Origin: Oikopleura dioica
Lineage: Eukaryota > Chordata > Appendicularia > Copelata > Oikopleuridae
Direction of reading: 5' to 3'
Assembly: GCA_907165135.1 (NCBI GenBank)
Contig: OU015568.1
Span: 15,139,208-15,203,207 of the forward strand
DNA length: 64,000 bases
This document shows, one piece after another, positions 47,696-60,042 of this stretch (position 1 is its first letter; every line of letters starts with the position of its first letter). A model generated the notes under the pieces. The model saw only the letters and a program-made list of their open reading frames with translations. It was not told where the DNA came from and did not search any database. The position numbers and the translations under genes were made by a program.

Positions 47696-48490
47696 TTAAG
47701 GATATAGCCTTGAATATTGAACTTTCGTAGCGCCGAATCCCTGTTACGAATTTTATTCATTTTTCAAAGAAACCCTACCTAAAATACAGCGTAGATTTCG
47801 AAAATTCCTTTATTTTTAGTACTTTCTATAGTGTTTTTACCTAAAAATCGACTTCAAAATAAAACAGACCATTGTTCTCTAAAAATTCCCATTAAAAAGG
47901 TAAATCTGGATTGATGATATGAAAGATTGAAGCCTTCTCTCCAATCTAGCGGAGGATTTTGTAAAAATATTAAAAATTACGGCTTCTAGTAACTGGTTTA
48001 TGATTGTACTTCGAAATGGAGAGTGGCGCGCGCAGCCAATTAAAGCGAGGGGAAAATCTCACTCAGCCCATCGCTCATCCTATTTTACACGAGAAATTTT
48101 GTCGACAGCTTGGAGGAAATCTAACTAGGATTCTCCCCTCGCTCTAATTGGCTGCACGCGCCACTCTCCATTTCGAAGTACAATCATAAACCAGTTACTA
48201 GAAGCCGTAATTTTTAATATTTTTACAAAATCCTCCGCTAGATTGGAGAGAAGGCTTCAATCTTTCATATCATCAATCCAGATTTACCTTTTTAATGGGA
48301 ATTTTTAGAGAACAATGGTCTGTTTTATTTTGAAGTCGATTTTTAGGTAAAAACACTATAGAAAGTACTAAAAATAAAGGAATTTTCGAAATCTACGCTG
48401 TATTTTAGGTAGGGTTTCTTTGAAAAATGAATAAATTCGTAACAGGGATTCGGCGCTACGAAAGTTCAATATTCAAGGCTATATCCTTAA
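47696..48490. mobile_element. TTAA-flanked fold-back element, family B (copy 2)
   Basis: The element 47700-48486 begins GGATATAGCCTTGAATATTG and ends in its complement, bordered by TTAA (47696-47699, 48487-48490). The arms are ~350 bp and nearly identical along their length, with a short unpaired centre around 48040-48120. The termini match copy 1 at 41825. The near-identity of the arms suggests a young insertion. Confidence 0.85.
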
Positions 48491-48886
48491 AAAAATAATT
48501 ATCTGTTAACGTTTTTTGACAGGGCAACCCGTGACTGAGTTCACTATCTCGATACACAAGGCCTCTTGAGTCATTCATCTTGTTTTCAGAGTTTTTTTAT
48601 TATGGTCTATTTTCCCCGCTTCTTCGCTTATTCTCTCTCGCTAGGGGATCATAAAAACATCATTTTGATTATATTGCGCGTTCAATTCTCTCGATTTCTG
48701 TACTCAGGAGAAATGATGACCTTTTTTCTATTAGACAGTTAAACAGTAGATTGGTAGACCCCGCCCCAACCTTAAATTTGACTTTTCACTTTTCCCCACA
48801 AATAATAAATTAGGGAAGGTAGACAATGTTTATTGATACAGGAGCTTCAGTCAGTAGAAAAATGGAAAACTTTCAAAACGAGGCGA
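48491..48886. other. Intergenic between fold-back element and trefoil gene
   Basis: AT-rich, with an AATAAAT near 48807 that could be a cryptic polyadenylation signal; no gene seen. Confidence 0.3.
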
Positions 48887-51800
48887 TCAGCAATTTCGAA
48901 CTTTGCAGGAAGACTTTCGTCTGGGAGGCTTGCCATTCTCCAATTTACAGTAGCCTTTGACTGGGCAGCGTTTGGTCAGGGTTACTACGCCCCGGCCGCA
49001 CGACTTTGAGCATTTCGTCAGAGGGACCCACTTGTCACTCCATTCGCATGGGATTTTGCACTTTAGAAAGGTGAGTTAGCGTCTGATCATACAGAAGACC
49101 ACTTACAGAGATAGCATCTTCTCCTTTTGTCCTTAGACCTGGTCCACAACCAGCTTTAGATTCGTTTGGAATACAGTCGGACCATTCTAATGAGCTTCCT
49201 TTGTGCTCAGAATCACTGGTTGATGGGCTAAAAATTGTTTTATTATCGAAAAAAATGTTTATCTTACCCAGATCTGGCACCATTAGTAGAGTCAACAACA
49301 GTGGCAACGATTCTACCAGATCCTTGGCCAAAGTTATTGTAAGTTTGCTGATCATAGGCAGGTTTGAGCTCAACATAGGTCGGTTTTTGAGTCGTGTAAA
49401 CTTGAGCGGGTCGAACATTACTGTACGAATTATTATCATACGCAGGTTGAAGGGGTTGATAAGCTGATTGGTCGGGGATTTGGACGTTTTGGACTGGATA
49501 TCCTTGTGGCTGTTGGGGAGGGACTGGCCGCATTCCTGACTGGCTTAGATATTGATTTGCTGGTTGGAACTGTTGTGGATTCTGATAGGTAGGATATGTT
49601 CTGACAGTCGTACGAGTCGTCGTTGTTGTGGTAGTGCGAGTAGTCGTGGTTGGTCGAGTGGATGGTGGCGGTGTTCTGGCGAAGTTGTTTGAATTTTGGA
49701 ATTGATTGCTTTGAAACTGATTAGTTTGGAATTGACTTGTTTGTGGTTGGATTGGCTGAAATTGATTTGTCTGAGGTTGAGCATTCTGGAAGGGAGCATT
49801 CTCAAATTTTGGAGCAGTTTGAGAAGAGTACGCTGCTTGTCTCACATTCATCTGAGGATCGACTGGCTTTGGCGGGATCGTTCTGCATGGATGTTGGCGG
49901 CAACAACCTTCCATAGAAGTATCAAGAGTCGGAAGACCCCATCGCTCCCCGGCAATCGGTACTTTCCACATGCAAAGTCGCTCAAGAACGTCTTTCGAAA
50001 GTAAGACTCCTCTGTTGATGTCATTATCCCAACAACAACCCTTTGCTGCGCAGGCCATCTTATCTTGCCCAAGCTCTTCAAAAGTCGGAGTTGTATCAGC
50101 GCTGTACGGAGCCAGACATGATTGCATATCGCTGTGGTCCGTTTCGTCGTGAGCGGGACATTGCTGACTCTGAATGCTTCCAAACTGACTGTACATGGAT
50201 GAAATAGAAGGAGCTCTGTAAGAGCTACCAGTAAATTGGCTGCCTGACCCGGTTTCCGTCAAGCTATTTGGAGTGGATTGGATTGCTTGTGGACTGTATT
50301 GGCCGTTTATTTGGTTGAATGGGCCGTATTGGGTCTGCTGCTGATTTTTCCAAGTGTTGTATGCATTTGTCTGTGGTCTCATATTTGGCATCATCATTTG
50401 CATCAACGATAGTCTGTTCACAAGACTTTGATCCTGGCTACTATCTAAAAGAGACGCATAGTCAAGTCCGCTAGTGCCAGCAGAATTAGCCATCATCTGG
50501 TTCAATCCACCAAAGCTAGGGCCAATCATCATATCCATCAAGCCCTGTCGAGAGCCGTCTTTACTCCCAGATTTCTTGTCAGAAGATTTACCTGACAATC
50601 CTGTTTTGAAAACGTTCAACATGTCAATTTTAGTGCACATCGTGCTCATACTGGGGATCATTTGAATCATCGGATTCGCGCAAAGAGTCGACAGTTTTGA
50701 CGATGTTGACCGTCTGTTTCTCGACTTTGCTGCGGATCGACGTCGACGACGGCCGGATAAATTCAAGAAATTGTTGTTTCCACCAGATGGAGGCATGCTC
50801 CAATCTGGCATCAAAAGATTTCCATTTTTGTCCCGATACTCGCCCATTCCAAGTCGCTCGAATTCGTTCTTCGGTTTTTTGAACAGTGCTTGGACTTCCA
50901 TTCCAGTAGCGCTTGATCTGCCACCGTTGACGATTTGGCCGTATCTTGATCCTCCAGGTTGTTCACTTTCTTTGCCAAATTTGAGCAGAACGGCCATGGC
51001 TGCTTGGGATACAGTCTCTCTATTGTGGAATCCAGAGCTTAGATCAACCGGCCTCAAGCAGCTATTTGTCGTTTCCGACCAGCAGCAGCCAACAAGCATG
51101 CACTGGCCTTTTGTTACACCAGTCCATCCACAAAACGGCGCAAGGGAGTAAAGAAGATCGTCCATTATTTGTGATCCCTTGAATCTAAGCGTCGTATACA
51201 TTGGCCAAATCTGCGAAAGTTGCTGCTCGAATCGAAGCGTTGCTGAAGTCAATTGCCCCTTCATCGGACACTGGTGCATTTCCATCATTAGTCTGTATCC
51301 CTGGTCCGTATCGGCGAAGTCGTTGATTTTGTTGACAATGGGTTGCATGAACCAAGGGTGTTGGAAAGTCATTGCTCCGGAGAATACTTTGTACATGGGA
51401 GTACTGATGGCTTGGTAGCAAACAGGAGTTCCTCGCATGAAAGTTTGGCCAAATGACATTCTGTAGAGTTGCAAATTATGATCAAAGCAACATCCGGGGA
51501 TGGAGAAACACTCTCCTGCTGTAAGAGGATCTTGGCCATACATGTTCGTGCATTTCTTACGATTGCAGAAAGGGATATTTACGGGACAGGATAAATAATC
51601 ATTGAGGGGTCCTGATCCACTGAGTAAACTCATTCTGCTGTCGAACATATCCATTCCGCCGTTGAAACCAGTGAGAAAGGCGGACCGAGCTTCGAGAGAA
51701 ACAGCGTCGTTGTCTTGTTTCTCGAAGTTTGGCAAGGCATCTGAAAGTGTATTTCTGACAAAACTCTGCTCCTCGAACGATTTTGGCTTCTTCGCATCTC

Positions 51801-52151
51801 CTGCCACTGCTTGAAAATCTGGTGAGTCGACGATCATTTGGGCGACGTTTCCTGCGTTTTGGCTTTTTCCTATGCATTTGACCCCATTCCAACAACAGAG
51901 TTTCGCCATATTGCACGAGTTTTTTGAATTGTTATCAGAACAGAGTTTGTCAAAATCGCTTCCAACTGAGTTTGAGCATGTAGTTCCCGCGAGTCGACTT
52001 TCTCTCAGCTGTAAAAGCCAGTCTCTGTTCTGTTGAATTCCTTGGTCATTGTCGAAAAACTGAAAAGACCGTTCTCTTCCATGATTTCATTGATGAAAAA
52101 TACCTGTGCCCTAACTGTGGTGCCATAGAATACAGGCGCAAAGAGACGCAT
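48887..52151 (-). CDS. Secreted trefoil / thrombospondin type 1 matrix protein (~1044 aa)
   Basis: Exons 52151-52104, 52059-49268 (a 2.8 kb exon), 49227-49107 and 49060-48887 join exactly in phase. The N-terminus MRLFAPVFYGTTVRAQ acts as a weak signal peptide, followed by Cys-rich MAKLCCWNGVKC. At least three trefoil (P-type) modules are visible by their GCCx cores: ECFSIPGCCFDHN, GQCMLVGCCWSETTNSC and ACAAKGCCWDNDINRG. Between and after them are basic cleavage-like sites (SGRRRRRSAA) and a long Gln/Asn/Pro/Thr-rich region with a TTTRTTTTT block. The last two exons encode two TSP1-like repeats (EWSDC...GCGPGLRTKG; TKCSKSCGRGVVT). Likely extracellular matrix or mucus/house component. Confidence 0.83.
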
Positions 52152-52715
52152 AATTCCGATCTCTTTCGCTTTGAAGCGGCTACTCTAAACTGGCCAGGAT
52201 TGCTCAACCCTTCAAACGAGGCTTCATCGAAATTTACTCTAATTAGCCCAATCATTGTTGAGCCGATGTTCTAATTCCACTTAAAGTCAATTGCCATCCA
52301 CGTGGTGTTATACAGTCGTGAGATAACTTTTTCTGCTGAATTTATTTATGTTACTTCTATCTCAGCAAGAATTTGAAGGCGTTTCCGGAACATGGCGTTC
52401 ATTTTCTTCGTCAATTCTCATAACTACGCCTGCTGATAGATTATCTTTCTAGAAATACCTTACAGTGAGTCATACTTATTCAACGACCCCTAAAATATGA
52501 GCATTGATCGGTGCATTTTTCGGTTACCTTTTTCGCTGACGAATCAGAAAGACTTGTTGATATCAGATCACTCCGAAAATCAAATTCGACTCAAATGAAT
52601 TCTTCTTTTTTTAGAGAAAACAAAAATTTACGAAGAGCTTGTTTTACCATTTTATTTTCATATAATCTGTCTTTGCGTTATTTACTGTTTATCAATCAAT
52701 TTAGAAAAATTTACA
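52152..52715. promoter_or_regulatory. Divergent intergenic region
   Basis: Lies between the 5' ends of the trefoil gene (minus) and the RING gene (plus), about 560 bp, so it should contain both promoters. No specific sites claimed. Confidence 0.4.
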
Positions 52716-53934
52716 ATGGGCTTCGATGCAAGAATCGACGAGTCCAGAGACAAGATTGGCGAAAAGCTTAAGCGCAGAATCACTTGTCCAGTTTGTACCT
52801 TTATTTTGGAGGTAAATTCGTGAATTTTTCGTATTTTTATAAAGACCCTTTAGGATCCTGTTTCCCTGTTTTGCTGCGGTGGCCACGTATGTTCCGAATG
52901 CTACGAAGATGTTTCAACCTGTCCGCGTTGCCGAAAAGCAAACTTTAAAGCGATAAAGGGGCGACTGATGATGGACGTATTAAGCACTATCAAGCTCATT
53001 TGTCCGAATTCCGCCTGCCGAACTTCTCTCCTATACGACAATTTCCAGGAGCACAAGAAGAATTGTTTCGCACTCCGTGACGAGAGATGCCCGGAATGCG
53101 ATCGGGCTATTTCGATGAGCAAGTTCCACCTGCATTTCAAGTGTTTTCAGAAAATGGCAGAGGACAAAAAAGCTCTGGTGACTCAACTCGCCCAAGCGGA
53201 GGAACGAATCACAATGTTGACAACGGAACTAGAAGAGCAAGCACCATCTTCTGGAACTCGGTCAAAGAAGAGAAAGACGAAGGAAGTGGAGAGAACGATA
53301 GAAAAACGACGAAAAGAAAGAGCTGAGGATGATGAGAGACAACTTGAATTGGAGAAGATGAGAAAAGAATTGAAGACTGTTGGCGGGGCTGGGCATTTTT
53401 ATCGGAACGACAAATGGGTCGGTGAAGGCGGAGAAAGAAATTCTATGAAAGAAGAAGAAACACGAAACATACTGAAGTTACTTTCCTTGGGCGAAACAAA
53501 GTTCAACGTGAAGGAACGGGAGTTCATATTGAAAAGGCAAAGAGATAATTTCGAAAACTCTCCACGAAGTTTTCGGGTGGTAATAGGATTGAGGTTACCG
53601 AAAATGGGTGGAGCATCAAATACAGGGGTGGTCGAATGTATTATGGAGGAGATGGTTGGCATTATTTATGGATAGGGAGAACAGGTAACTAACTTTTAAA
53701 ATAGGATTATTGAAAAAAATATTTTTTTAATAATTTATTAAATTAAAAAAATTAATTTAAGATGGACGAGTGCCTTTCAAAGCGGTATTGGATGAAGTTC
53801 ACGAAAGCACTGGAGCCGTGAGGAACAGAGCAGTGATCACAAGTGAGTTCGATGGAGAGAAAGAAATAATCAAATACAAAACAAACAACAAAGCTGCCGG
53901 GTGTTCTGTAAGATACAACATCACCTTACTGTAA
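52716..53934 (+). CDS. RING finger protein with coiled coil (TRAF/TRIM-like E3 ligase candidate)
   Basis: Exons 52716-52811, 52854-53684 and 53762-53934. The RING is split by intron 1: ITCPVCTFILE then CCGGHVCSECY and CPRCRKANF. A second Cys/His block (CPNSACRTSLL...CPECDRAISMSKFHLH) resembles a TRAF-type zinc finger. A charged coiled coil with a basic GTRSKKRKTKEVE follows. To read the clearly coding end (GWSIKYRGGRMYYGGDGW ... YLWIGRT) one base must be added near 53554-53573, most naturally one A in FEKLSTKFSGG; otherwise the frame stops at 53675. Probable ubiquitin ligase; substrate unknown. Confidence 0.7.
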
Positions 53935-54131
53935 ATATACAGGTACTAGTTTTGCACACACTCTTTAGAATTCTCTGCCTATGTTCTTTGCCATAAGGCC
54001 CACTGATTAATAAATTATTTTTTGAAAGTTCATTAAAACACAACTATCAAATATCATACGAAACTCGTGTTTCTTGTTTCGGTGATGACATACTTTATTA
54101 AATATCCGTTAGAAAATAAACAGTTAATACA

Positions 54132-54955
54132 TTAATGAGAGGCGATGACGTTGAAAAAGTGAACGACTTCATCATGATCGAATACTCCGACTTCAGTGTC
54201 GCAGACATTGCATTTCACTAGGAGCATTTTTCTCATAACGAATAAAGAAAACAATCAACCTGGATGATAAAGATCCTCTGCTTCAGAGTCTGTAGCATCG
54301 CTGGCACGATTGAGACTTTTGGATCTGCTTCGTCTTCTTGCCTTTTCTTTAGCTGCTCTCTTCTTTCTACCGCGTTTCTTAACAGTCTTCTTCTTATATT
54401 TGAGAACATTTTCGGAGTCTACAGTGCAGTTCATCGTGAACATGGCTCTGTATTGATGCTGGTACGTGGCGTGTCTTTGACAGTCGACGCAGATTACTGT
54501 CATGCATGCTGGGCAGTTCAAAACGGCATCAGACATCTTCGCTTTCTTGTGACTTTTCGACTGGCTTGCCATCCACTTCTCGTCTTCCTCGTCAGCATCT
54601 GGGTTGTAGAGGAGCTCATCGTTGCTCAGCTTTCTTCTATTGCGACTTGGCTCCTCTTCATCGGAGGAATCGAAATAATCTTTGTCGTAATGTGTTTCGG
54701 AGCCATTTGGCTTTGCCTTACTGGTGGAGGGGGTGTCGTTTGGGGAGGCAAGATCTAGTCAAAATAATTCATTTCAAATAGATGAAATGTGCATAAAAAA
54801 CCGTTGGCCCAAGTTTTGCTAGCATGCGATACAATATCATCTAACTCGGCCTCCATTTCCGCTTCAAAGTCGTCAATGATATCCTCCGCTTCATCTCGTT
54901 GCAACACCTCTCCAGTAACTTCGCAATCATGTCTGAGTTCGTCGTCGTAATCCAT
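54132..54955 (-). CDS. EAPP: E2F-associated phosphoprotein homologue
   Basis: Exons 54955-54802, 54754-54260 and 54231-54132, ~249 residues. The family's conserved core is clear: NCPACMTVICVDCQRHATY...QYRAMF, then a lysine-rich stretch, and the conserved C-terminus VKCNVCDTEVGVFDHDEVVH...FFNVIASH. The N-terminal half is acidic (DDIIDDFEAEMEAELDD; FDSSDEEEPSRNRRK; LLYNPDADEEDEKW). In vertebrates EAPP is nuclear and modulates E2F-driven transcription. The last junction is in phase only if the A5 run at 54227-54231 (minus strand) is A6. The gene starts 88 bp after the stop of the upstream same-strand gene, so the two may be co-transcribed. Confidence 0.88.
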
Positions 54956-55043
54956 TTTGAAATCTTGAAAGATAAGGAATTAAAATCGAGATATCTGAAG
55001 GACAATGGTCATAAATTGGCAGGAAAGTGGACAACAATTTTGA
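54956..55043 (-). promoter_or_regulatory. Short intercistronic gap, candidate operon
   Basis: Only 88 bp separate the stop of the CAAP1-like gene from the EAPP start on the same strand. Polypyrimidine-AG sequences just before the EAPP ATG (TTATCTTTCAAG, CCTTCAG) could serve as trans-splice acceptors. In larvaceans operons resolved by spliced-leader trans-splicing are known; here it is inference from spacing. Confidence 0.4.
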
Positions 55044-56948
55044 TTATTTCTCGTCGGAGTAAGCAGAGCGATAGACAACTTTTTCCTGTTCCGCCGGCGC
55101 GGAACCGTCGGCAGCTTGTTCAGTCGATTCTTGCTGATCTTCGTCATCTTCATCAGAACTAGATTCGACGGCTAAAATGTGTGAAAAGATTACATCCTCT
55201 GGGAAAACAGACCTTGAGCTTTAGCCTTGAGACGATCATATTTTCGCTTGTTCATCGATCTGAGGGCTCTGGCCTTCAAGTCATCTTGAAGTTCTTCCTG
55301 GAGCTCCTCAGTTGTTTTCTCGGGCTCCTACAATTATCATTCAAACTGTTCCGCAATTAAATATTTCTTACCTCGATCGCTTCAGGAGATCTTGATTTGT
55401 AGGTAACATCTTCCATTCCAGGGGCAACACCAGTGGCGTACTCGAATTCAGGTGCCTTGATTTGCATTTAAAAAGCATTTCATTCAAAACCGAAGATCTA
55501 CCTCTGGTTCTTTTTCCTCTTTCTCAACAGCAACAAGCGCGGTCGACGGATCTTCGTCAGGCTGCTGATTTTCTTGATTGTCATCCTGTTCCATGGGCTC
55601 ATCGCGATCAACAGAAACGTCAGAGTCATCATCGTCTTCTTGAAGTTGACGAAGCCTCTCCTGAGAGATACGATTATACTCTGCTGAAAGCAAGAAAGTA
55701 CCTGTCGAGCTGCTTCTTCGGCAGCTTTCTTTTCTTCAAGCGCCGCCTTTGCTTTTTTGGCGGCGAGAACTTTCGCCTTTGCCAGGGCCAGTGCCTTCGC
55801 TCTAAGTTTAAGTTGTATCTCTGACATCTCTTCATCTGAGGATTCATCGTCGCTTTCTTCTTCAGAAGATGACTCTTCTTTAGCGGGTGGTGGCGGCGGA
55901 GGACCCATATCTTCATCTTCTTCATCTTTTCGGGCGTCTTTTTCTTCGGCCCACTGATACTCGTATTCCTCGTCTAAAAATGTCTGTCTAAAAATCGATG
56001 CTGGTCGTCTCCGGTTTACCTTCGTCCATTTTCTTCGCTTGACTTGTAAGTTCCTCTTCGTGAACTTGCTGGACCTTCATCTTGATTTTCTCACGCAAAA
56101 CGGTAATATCTTCTAAACTCATTTTCTCCAGCTCCTCTGGCGGTGGCACCACCAAATCTTCAGTAGAATCGACGACGTCAGATTGGATCGGTTTCTGGAG
56201 AAGCTTCTGACGCCGTTTTTGTTCGGCACGCAATTTTTCTTGAGTAGGATCAAAGAACTTTATCTACTTTCAAAGCAAAAATTGACGGCTTTAAAATAAC
56301 CGAAACTCTCAAAAGCCGAGTTTATCCCTAGCCTTACAAACACACATCATTAAATCCTTTCCTAGTTCTTCCTCAGAATCTACATCCGACTCTCCCGAAG
56401 AGTAATCCATATCTACACCATGTTGAATAACATGGTTGAGTCGTTTCCTGCTCATTCCCTGCACAGTCTCCTGCAGGTGTTCTTTTATTTCTTTGAGCGG
56501 CTTGTGGCGAAACTTCTCTGGCACCATTTTGATCATCACATCATCGTTGACGATTTTGAAAACATTCTCCATGATCTCATTTCGAGTTGCGTACGCAGCA
56601 AGCGGTCGGAGATCTTTGGACAAATCGAGACCGTCAGGTTCCATGTCGGAATCGTAGTCCTCCGAGCCTGAAGAGGACGAATCATCAGATGATGAGCTTG
56701 ATTCCTCGCCACGGGCCTTCTTTCGCGCTTTTCTTGCCTTCTTGCGCGCCTCCTTTTTCTTTTCTTTTTCCTTTTGCTTTTGGATCTTGGCGAGCTTTTG
56801 CGTGTGATCTCTGTAGAACGTCGCAATATCTTATCATTAAATAAACACCCTGGTTACTTTATAAGACTGTACCTTCTACTGGCATATCAAGATCAGGATT
56901 ATGCCACCAGGGCCTGGCAGCAGCCCCACCTTGCACTCTCGATGCCAT
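55044..56948 (-). CDS. CAAP1-like domain nuclear protein, Glu/Lys-rich
   Basis: Eight minus-strand exons from the ATG at 56948 to a TAA at 55044-55046. N-terminus MASRVQGGAAARPWWHNPD, then a Lys-rich helix (KLAKIQKQKEKEKKKEARK) and an acidic Ser run. A domain reading RPLAAYATRNEIMENVFKI ... MSRKRLNHVIQHG resembles the caspase-activity-and-apoptosis-inhibitor (CAAP1) domain. The C-terminal half has a PPPPPP stretch, an Ala/Lys helix and long acidic segments, ending SAYSDEK. Strong low-complexity charge suggests a nuclear or RNA-associated role. The junction near 56338/56257 is not fully resolved. Head-to-tail with EAPP. Confidence 0.68.
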
Positions 56949-57330
56949 TTTCTACGACGAATAATAATTATCACTGTCCTTTAGAACGTGGTTGATTAGT
57001 GTATTGAATGGATTTTGAATCACAGCTTGAAAGGAAAGCGCTGCTGGTTAGGTTTTTGAATAGATGAAGAATAAACGGAATATGAAGACATAAAACGTAC
57101 GATTTTAGATATAAATCTGGGTGAACTGGTAAACTAACGATATTTCTGTGTTTCTGAGGAATAGACTGTTAGCTTGAAAACTGAATAGAAAGAGCTTGAA
57201 AACGAAAGAGAAAGATTTTAGTCCAATACATTTGTATATTTATAAAACTAGCACAAGATATGTTGTAACTCATGGAACTGCATAGGAAAATAATTTGTCC
57301 GAAGAAATCTTCGTGATTTTGATTTGGCTC
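56949..57330. other. Intergenic between CAAP1-like gene and transporter
   Basis: About 380 bp, AT-rich, containing the 5' flank of the CAAP1-like gene and the 3' flank of the SLC45-like gene. Confidence 0.4.
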
Positions 57331-59624
57331 TTATTTTAGCGAAGTCGGCTCCTTGACTTGGTAATGCACGAGAAAGCCGCTGACGAATGCACCACAAACG
57401 GCGCAAATTGAGCAGATTAGAAATATGACGCTTGGAGAGGAGTAAGCGGCGATTATAGGCCCTGCAATCAGGGACATTATTAGCTGGCCGAGGTAAGTCT
57501 GCGAGATAAGGATGGCACAGTCGAGCCCGTAGCTTCTTTTGGTTCCAGGCGGCGACTGAAATTCAGTAAGTAATAAAGATGGAAAGAAGCAAGTGTCTAC
57601 CTTTCTGAGATATGTCTTAGACTGGAAGTATCTTGATAATATTTGAAAAGGAAGCGTGTACAAAACGGCGAATCCGGAACCGATGACGAATGTCAACGAA
57701 AGAATCACGAACTTCAATGGGTAAAGAAACATCACGAAGCTGGAAATCGCAATGAGTGTGTAGACCAAGACGTACATGAACTTCATCCCGAGTCTGTTGA
57801 ACATGTCGTATCTTTCTATTAGAGCAGAGAAGATCGACATGGATATTGAGTAAACGACGAGACCGTAGCAGCCCATTGTAAATCCCTCCTTGTAGTTTTG
57901 GTAATCTGTTGAGTTTTCTGGCTCATCGACATTTCCTTCGTAAACGACGAATCCGAAGACATCTTTAACGAAGTTTGAATGGGGTAGGATCAAACTGTCC
58001 TTACCTGTATAATAAATGATAATCGTGAGAATCATGATCCAGTTAAAAAGGTCGCAAAGGCACAAAGTGGCAAGCTCAATAGGCATATTATAGATCGATC
58101 GCATCATGTTTCTAAAGGTGATTTCTTGCTCAACGAGTATGGGCTTCTTTTTCTTTTCTTTCTTCTTCTTCTTTGCGCCGATAGGAGGAGTTACTTCGAG
58201 AATGGAGCTGACGTTGTTGTTCAGTTCTTGCTCGTAGGCAACGACGTCCTGAAAATTGAAGATAAGTTATTAGCTGGCGAGATAAAACCTCACTACCTGT
58301 GCTAGACAAGGTGTTGAAGTTGTGCAGGAAAGCTTGTCATCGTCACTCGTGGATTTATTCAACAGCTTCTGCTGTATGATCATGAAACCGTCTGTCCGAC
58401 TATCGTCGGAATCGCTTTCGTCCTCTGATAAGTCGAATTCGGGGTCAGACCAGTCATCTAAGAATACAATAGCATTGGAAACGAAGCGAATTTCTCACCT
58501 TTATCAAGCCCACCAGGCATCGAGTTAGTATCGTTAAGTCGATAGACGGAGCCGCTGGTCCAGCGGGTCGTCGACATCACGAAACCACGCGCCATCGTAA
58601 TCGGCCTGATGTACTGACTTCGATGAATAAAGCCTTCCGAGTGCGTTACGTTCGTCACTTTGCCACCACTTGTAAGTTCCGCCTTGACTCGTTTCATTTT
58701 GCTTGCGAATTTCGTATCGTCGGAAAACTTCACAGCTGAAATTGCGCGATCACGTAGAATTGTTGCCGTGGGATCAGAATTGCTTTCCAGTGGGGGAATC
58801 TTTGGTAAGTTCTTCTTCGGACGATACCTTCGCTCTTTGAAAGAAATCATCGTTGAGAAGAGAGACACGGCGAAAAACGCTAGCGCGAGAAAGTAGAGTT
58901 TCTGGTTGCCATCCATTCCGAAGATTCCTGCGCAGAGGTAGCCAATTCCTCCGCCGACGCCAATAAATAAAGTTTGAATGTTCAGCGCGGAATCCTGAAA
59001 TTTAGTATTTTAAAACACGACAGTTGCAACTTCGAAAAAGTACCTGATCAGCTAGATTTTGAATGCAATCCAGTGTGTAAGCTTTTGCAGGCGTTTCAGT
59101 AGAGTCCAAGCCCCAGTCCATTAGTTGCGAACCGGTAATAGCGACGATGAGGCCGATAAGATTTCTTTGCTCCATTCCATCGAATAAATCTCCGATTTCA
59201 ACTGCAAAGGATAGAAGTGTCATGCCAATCATGGCAAGAACGGAAAGAGCGAGAATGAATGGCCGCCGGCGACCGAGTTTTGACTGGCATCTATAAAAGG
59301 AAGAAGCGATGAGGATCTACTGTAACGCACGAATACATACGAGACACGAACTGTACCTGTCGGACCAGGAGCCAATCCAAGGGCCGATTGTGAGTCCCAA
59401 AATGGGCGAAATAATCCACACCCAACTGGTTCCCTCGTCGGTGACACCGAGTTTTCGCAGAATCGGAGTTACAGAAACAAGCTAACAATCGATTTTTCTC
59501 AGTTGATCATTCAAAAATTACCTCAATCGAGTAGCAAAATTCTCTTCCGGCCATCAGTGCCGCATGTTGATACAGTTTCTTTTTCGGGACCTCATGTTGC
59601 ATGAACCAGCGAGGTGGTACCTCT
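57331..59624 (-). CDS. SLC45-family sugar/proton transporter (MFS)
   Basis: Minus-strand multi-exon gene ending at a TAA at 57331-57333. The N-terminal half shows the family arrangement: WIISPILGLTIGPWIGSWSDR, then the MFS loop SKLGRRRPFIL, then LMDWGLDSTETPAKAYTLDC, the SLC45 signature around helix 4-5. A long hydrophilic central loop (58300-58860) and a C-terminal six-helix half (FNWIMILTIIIYYTGKD; MYVLVYTLIAISSFVMFLYP; SVIFLICSICAVCGAFVSG) follow. The first exon upstream of 59624 (entering at EVPPRWFMQHEV) was not located. SLC45 members carry sucrose or related sugars with protons, or act in melanosomes; the substrate here is unknown. Confidence 0.85.
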
Positions 59625-60042
59625 CTAAACGTTCACAAAAAGCGTTAAAACGAGTCTTTCAGAAAAGATTTTGAAATTTTCTCTGATGAGAAGAATTATT
59701 TGCTTATCACGTGGGACAGAGAGTGTTCAAATAACTGACACGTCAACAGAAAAACATCAAAGAGAAAGAAAGACAGGCAATCACTCGTGAGGAAAATTAT
59801 CTACAATTTCGTGCAAATTGGGCAAACTTTCCCCGCGGCCGGGCCAAAAAATTGAAAGAAGACGTAAAATCATTTATCAGTTGCCAAGTTAAAAATCTAA
59901 GAGACTAAAAATCGTATCTGTAAAAGTGACGAAATCTGGTTTGACATTTTTAAATGCTCCAGGAGCGAGCTATAAAACAAGAAGAAAAACTACGAGGGTT
60001 TTTTAAACAAGAAAAATAATACTTTATTGAGGTCATTGGAAA
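59625..60042. other. Intergenic / 5' region of transporter gene
   Basis: About 420 bp. The transporter's missing first exon may lie here; no convincing ATG-containing exon was identified. Confidence 0.35.
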
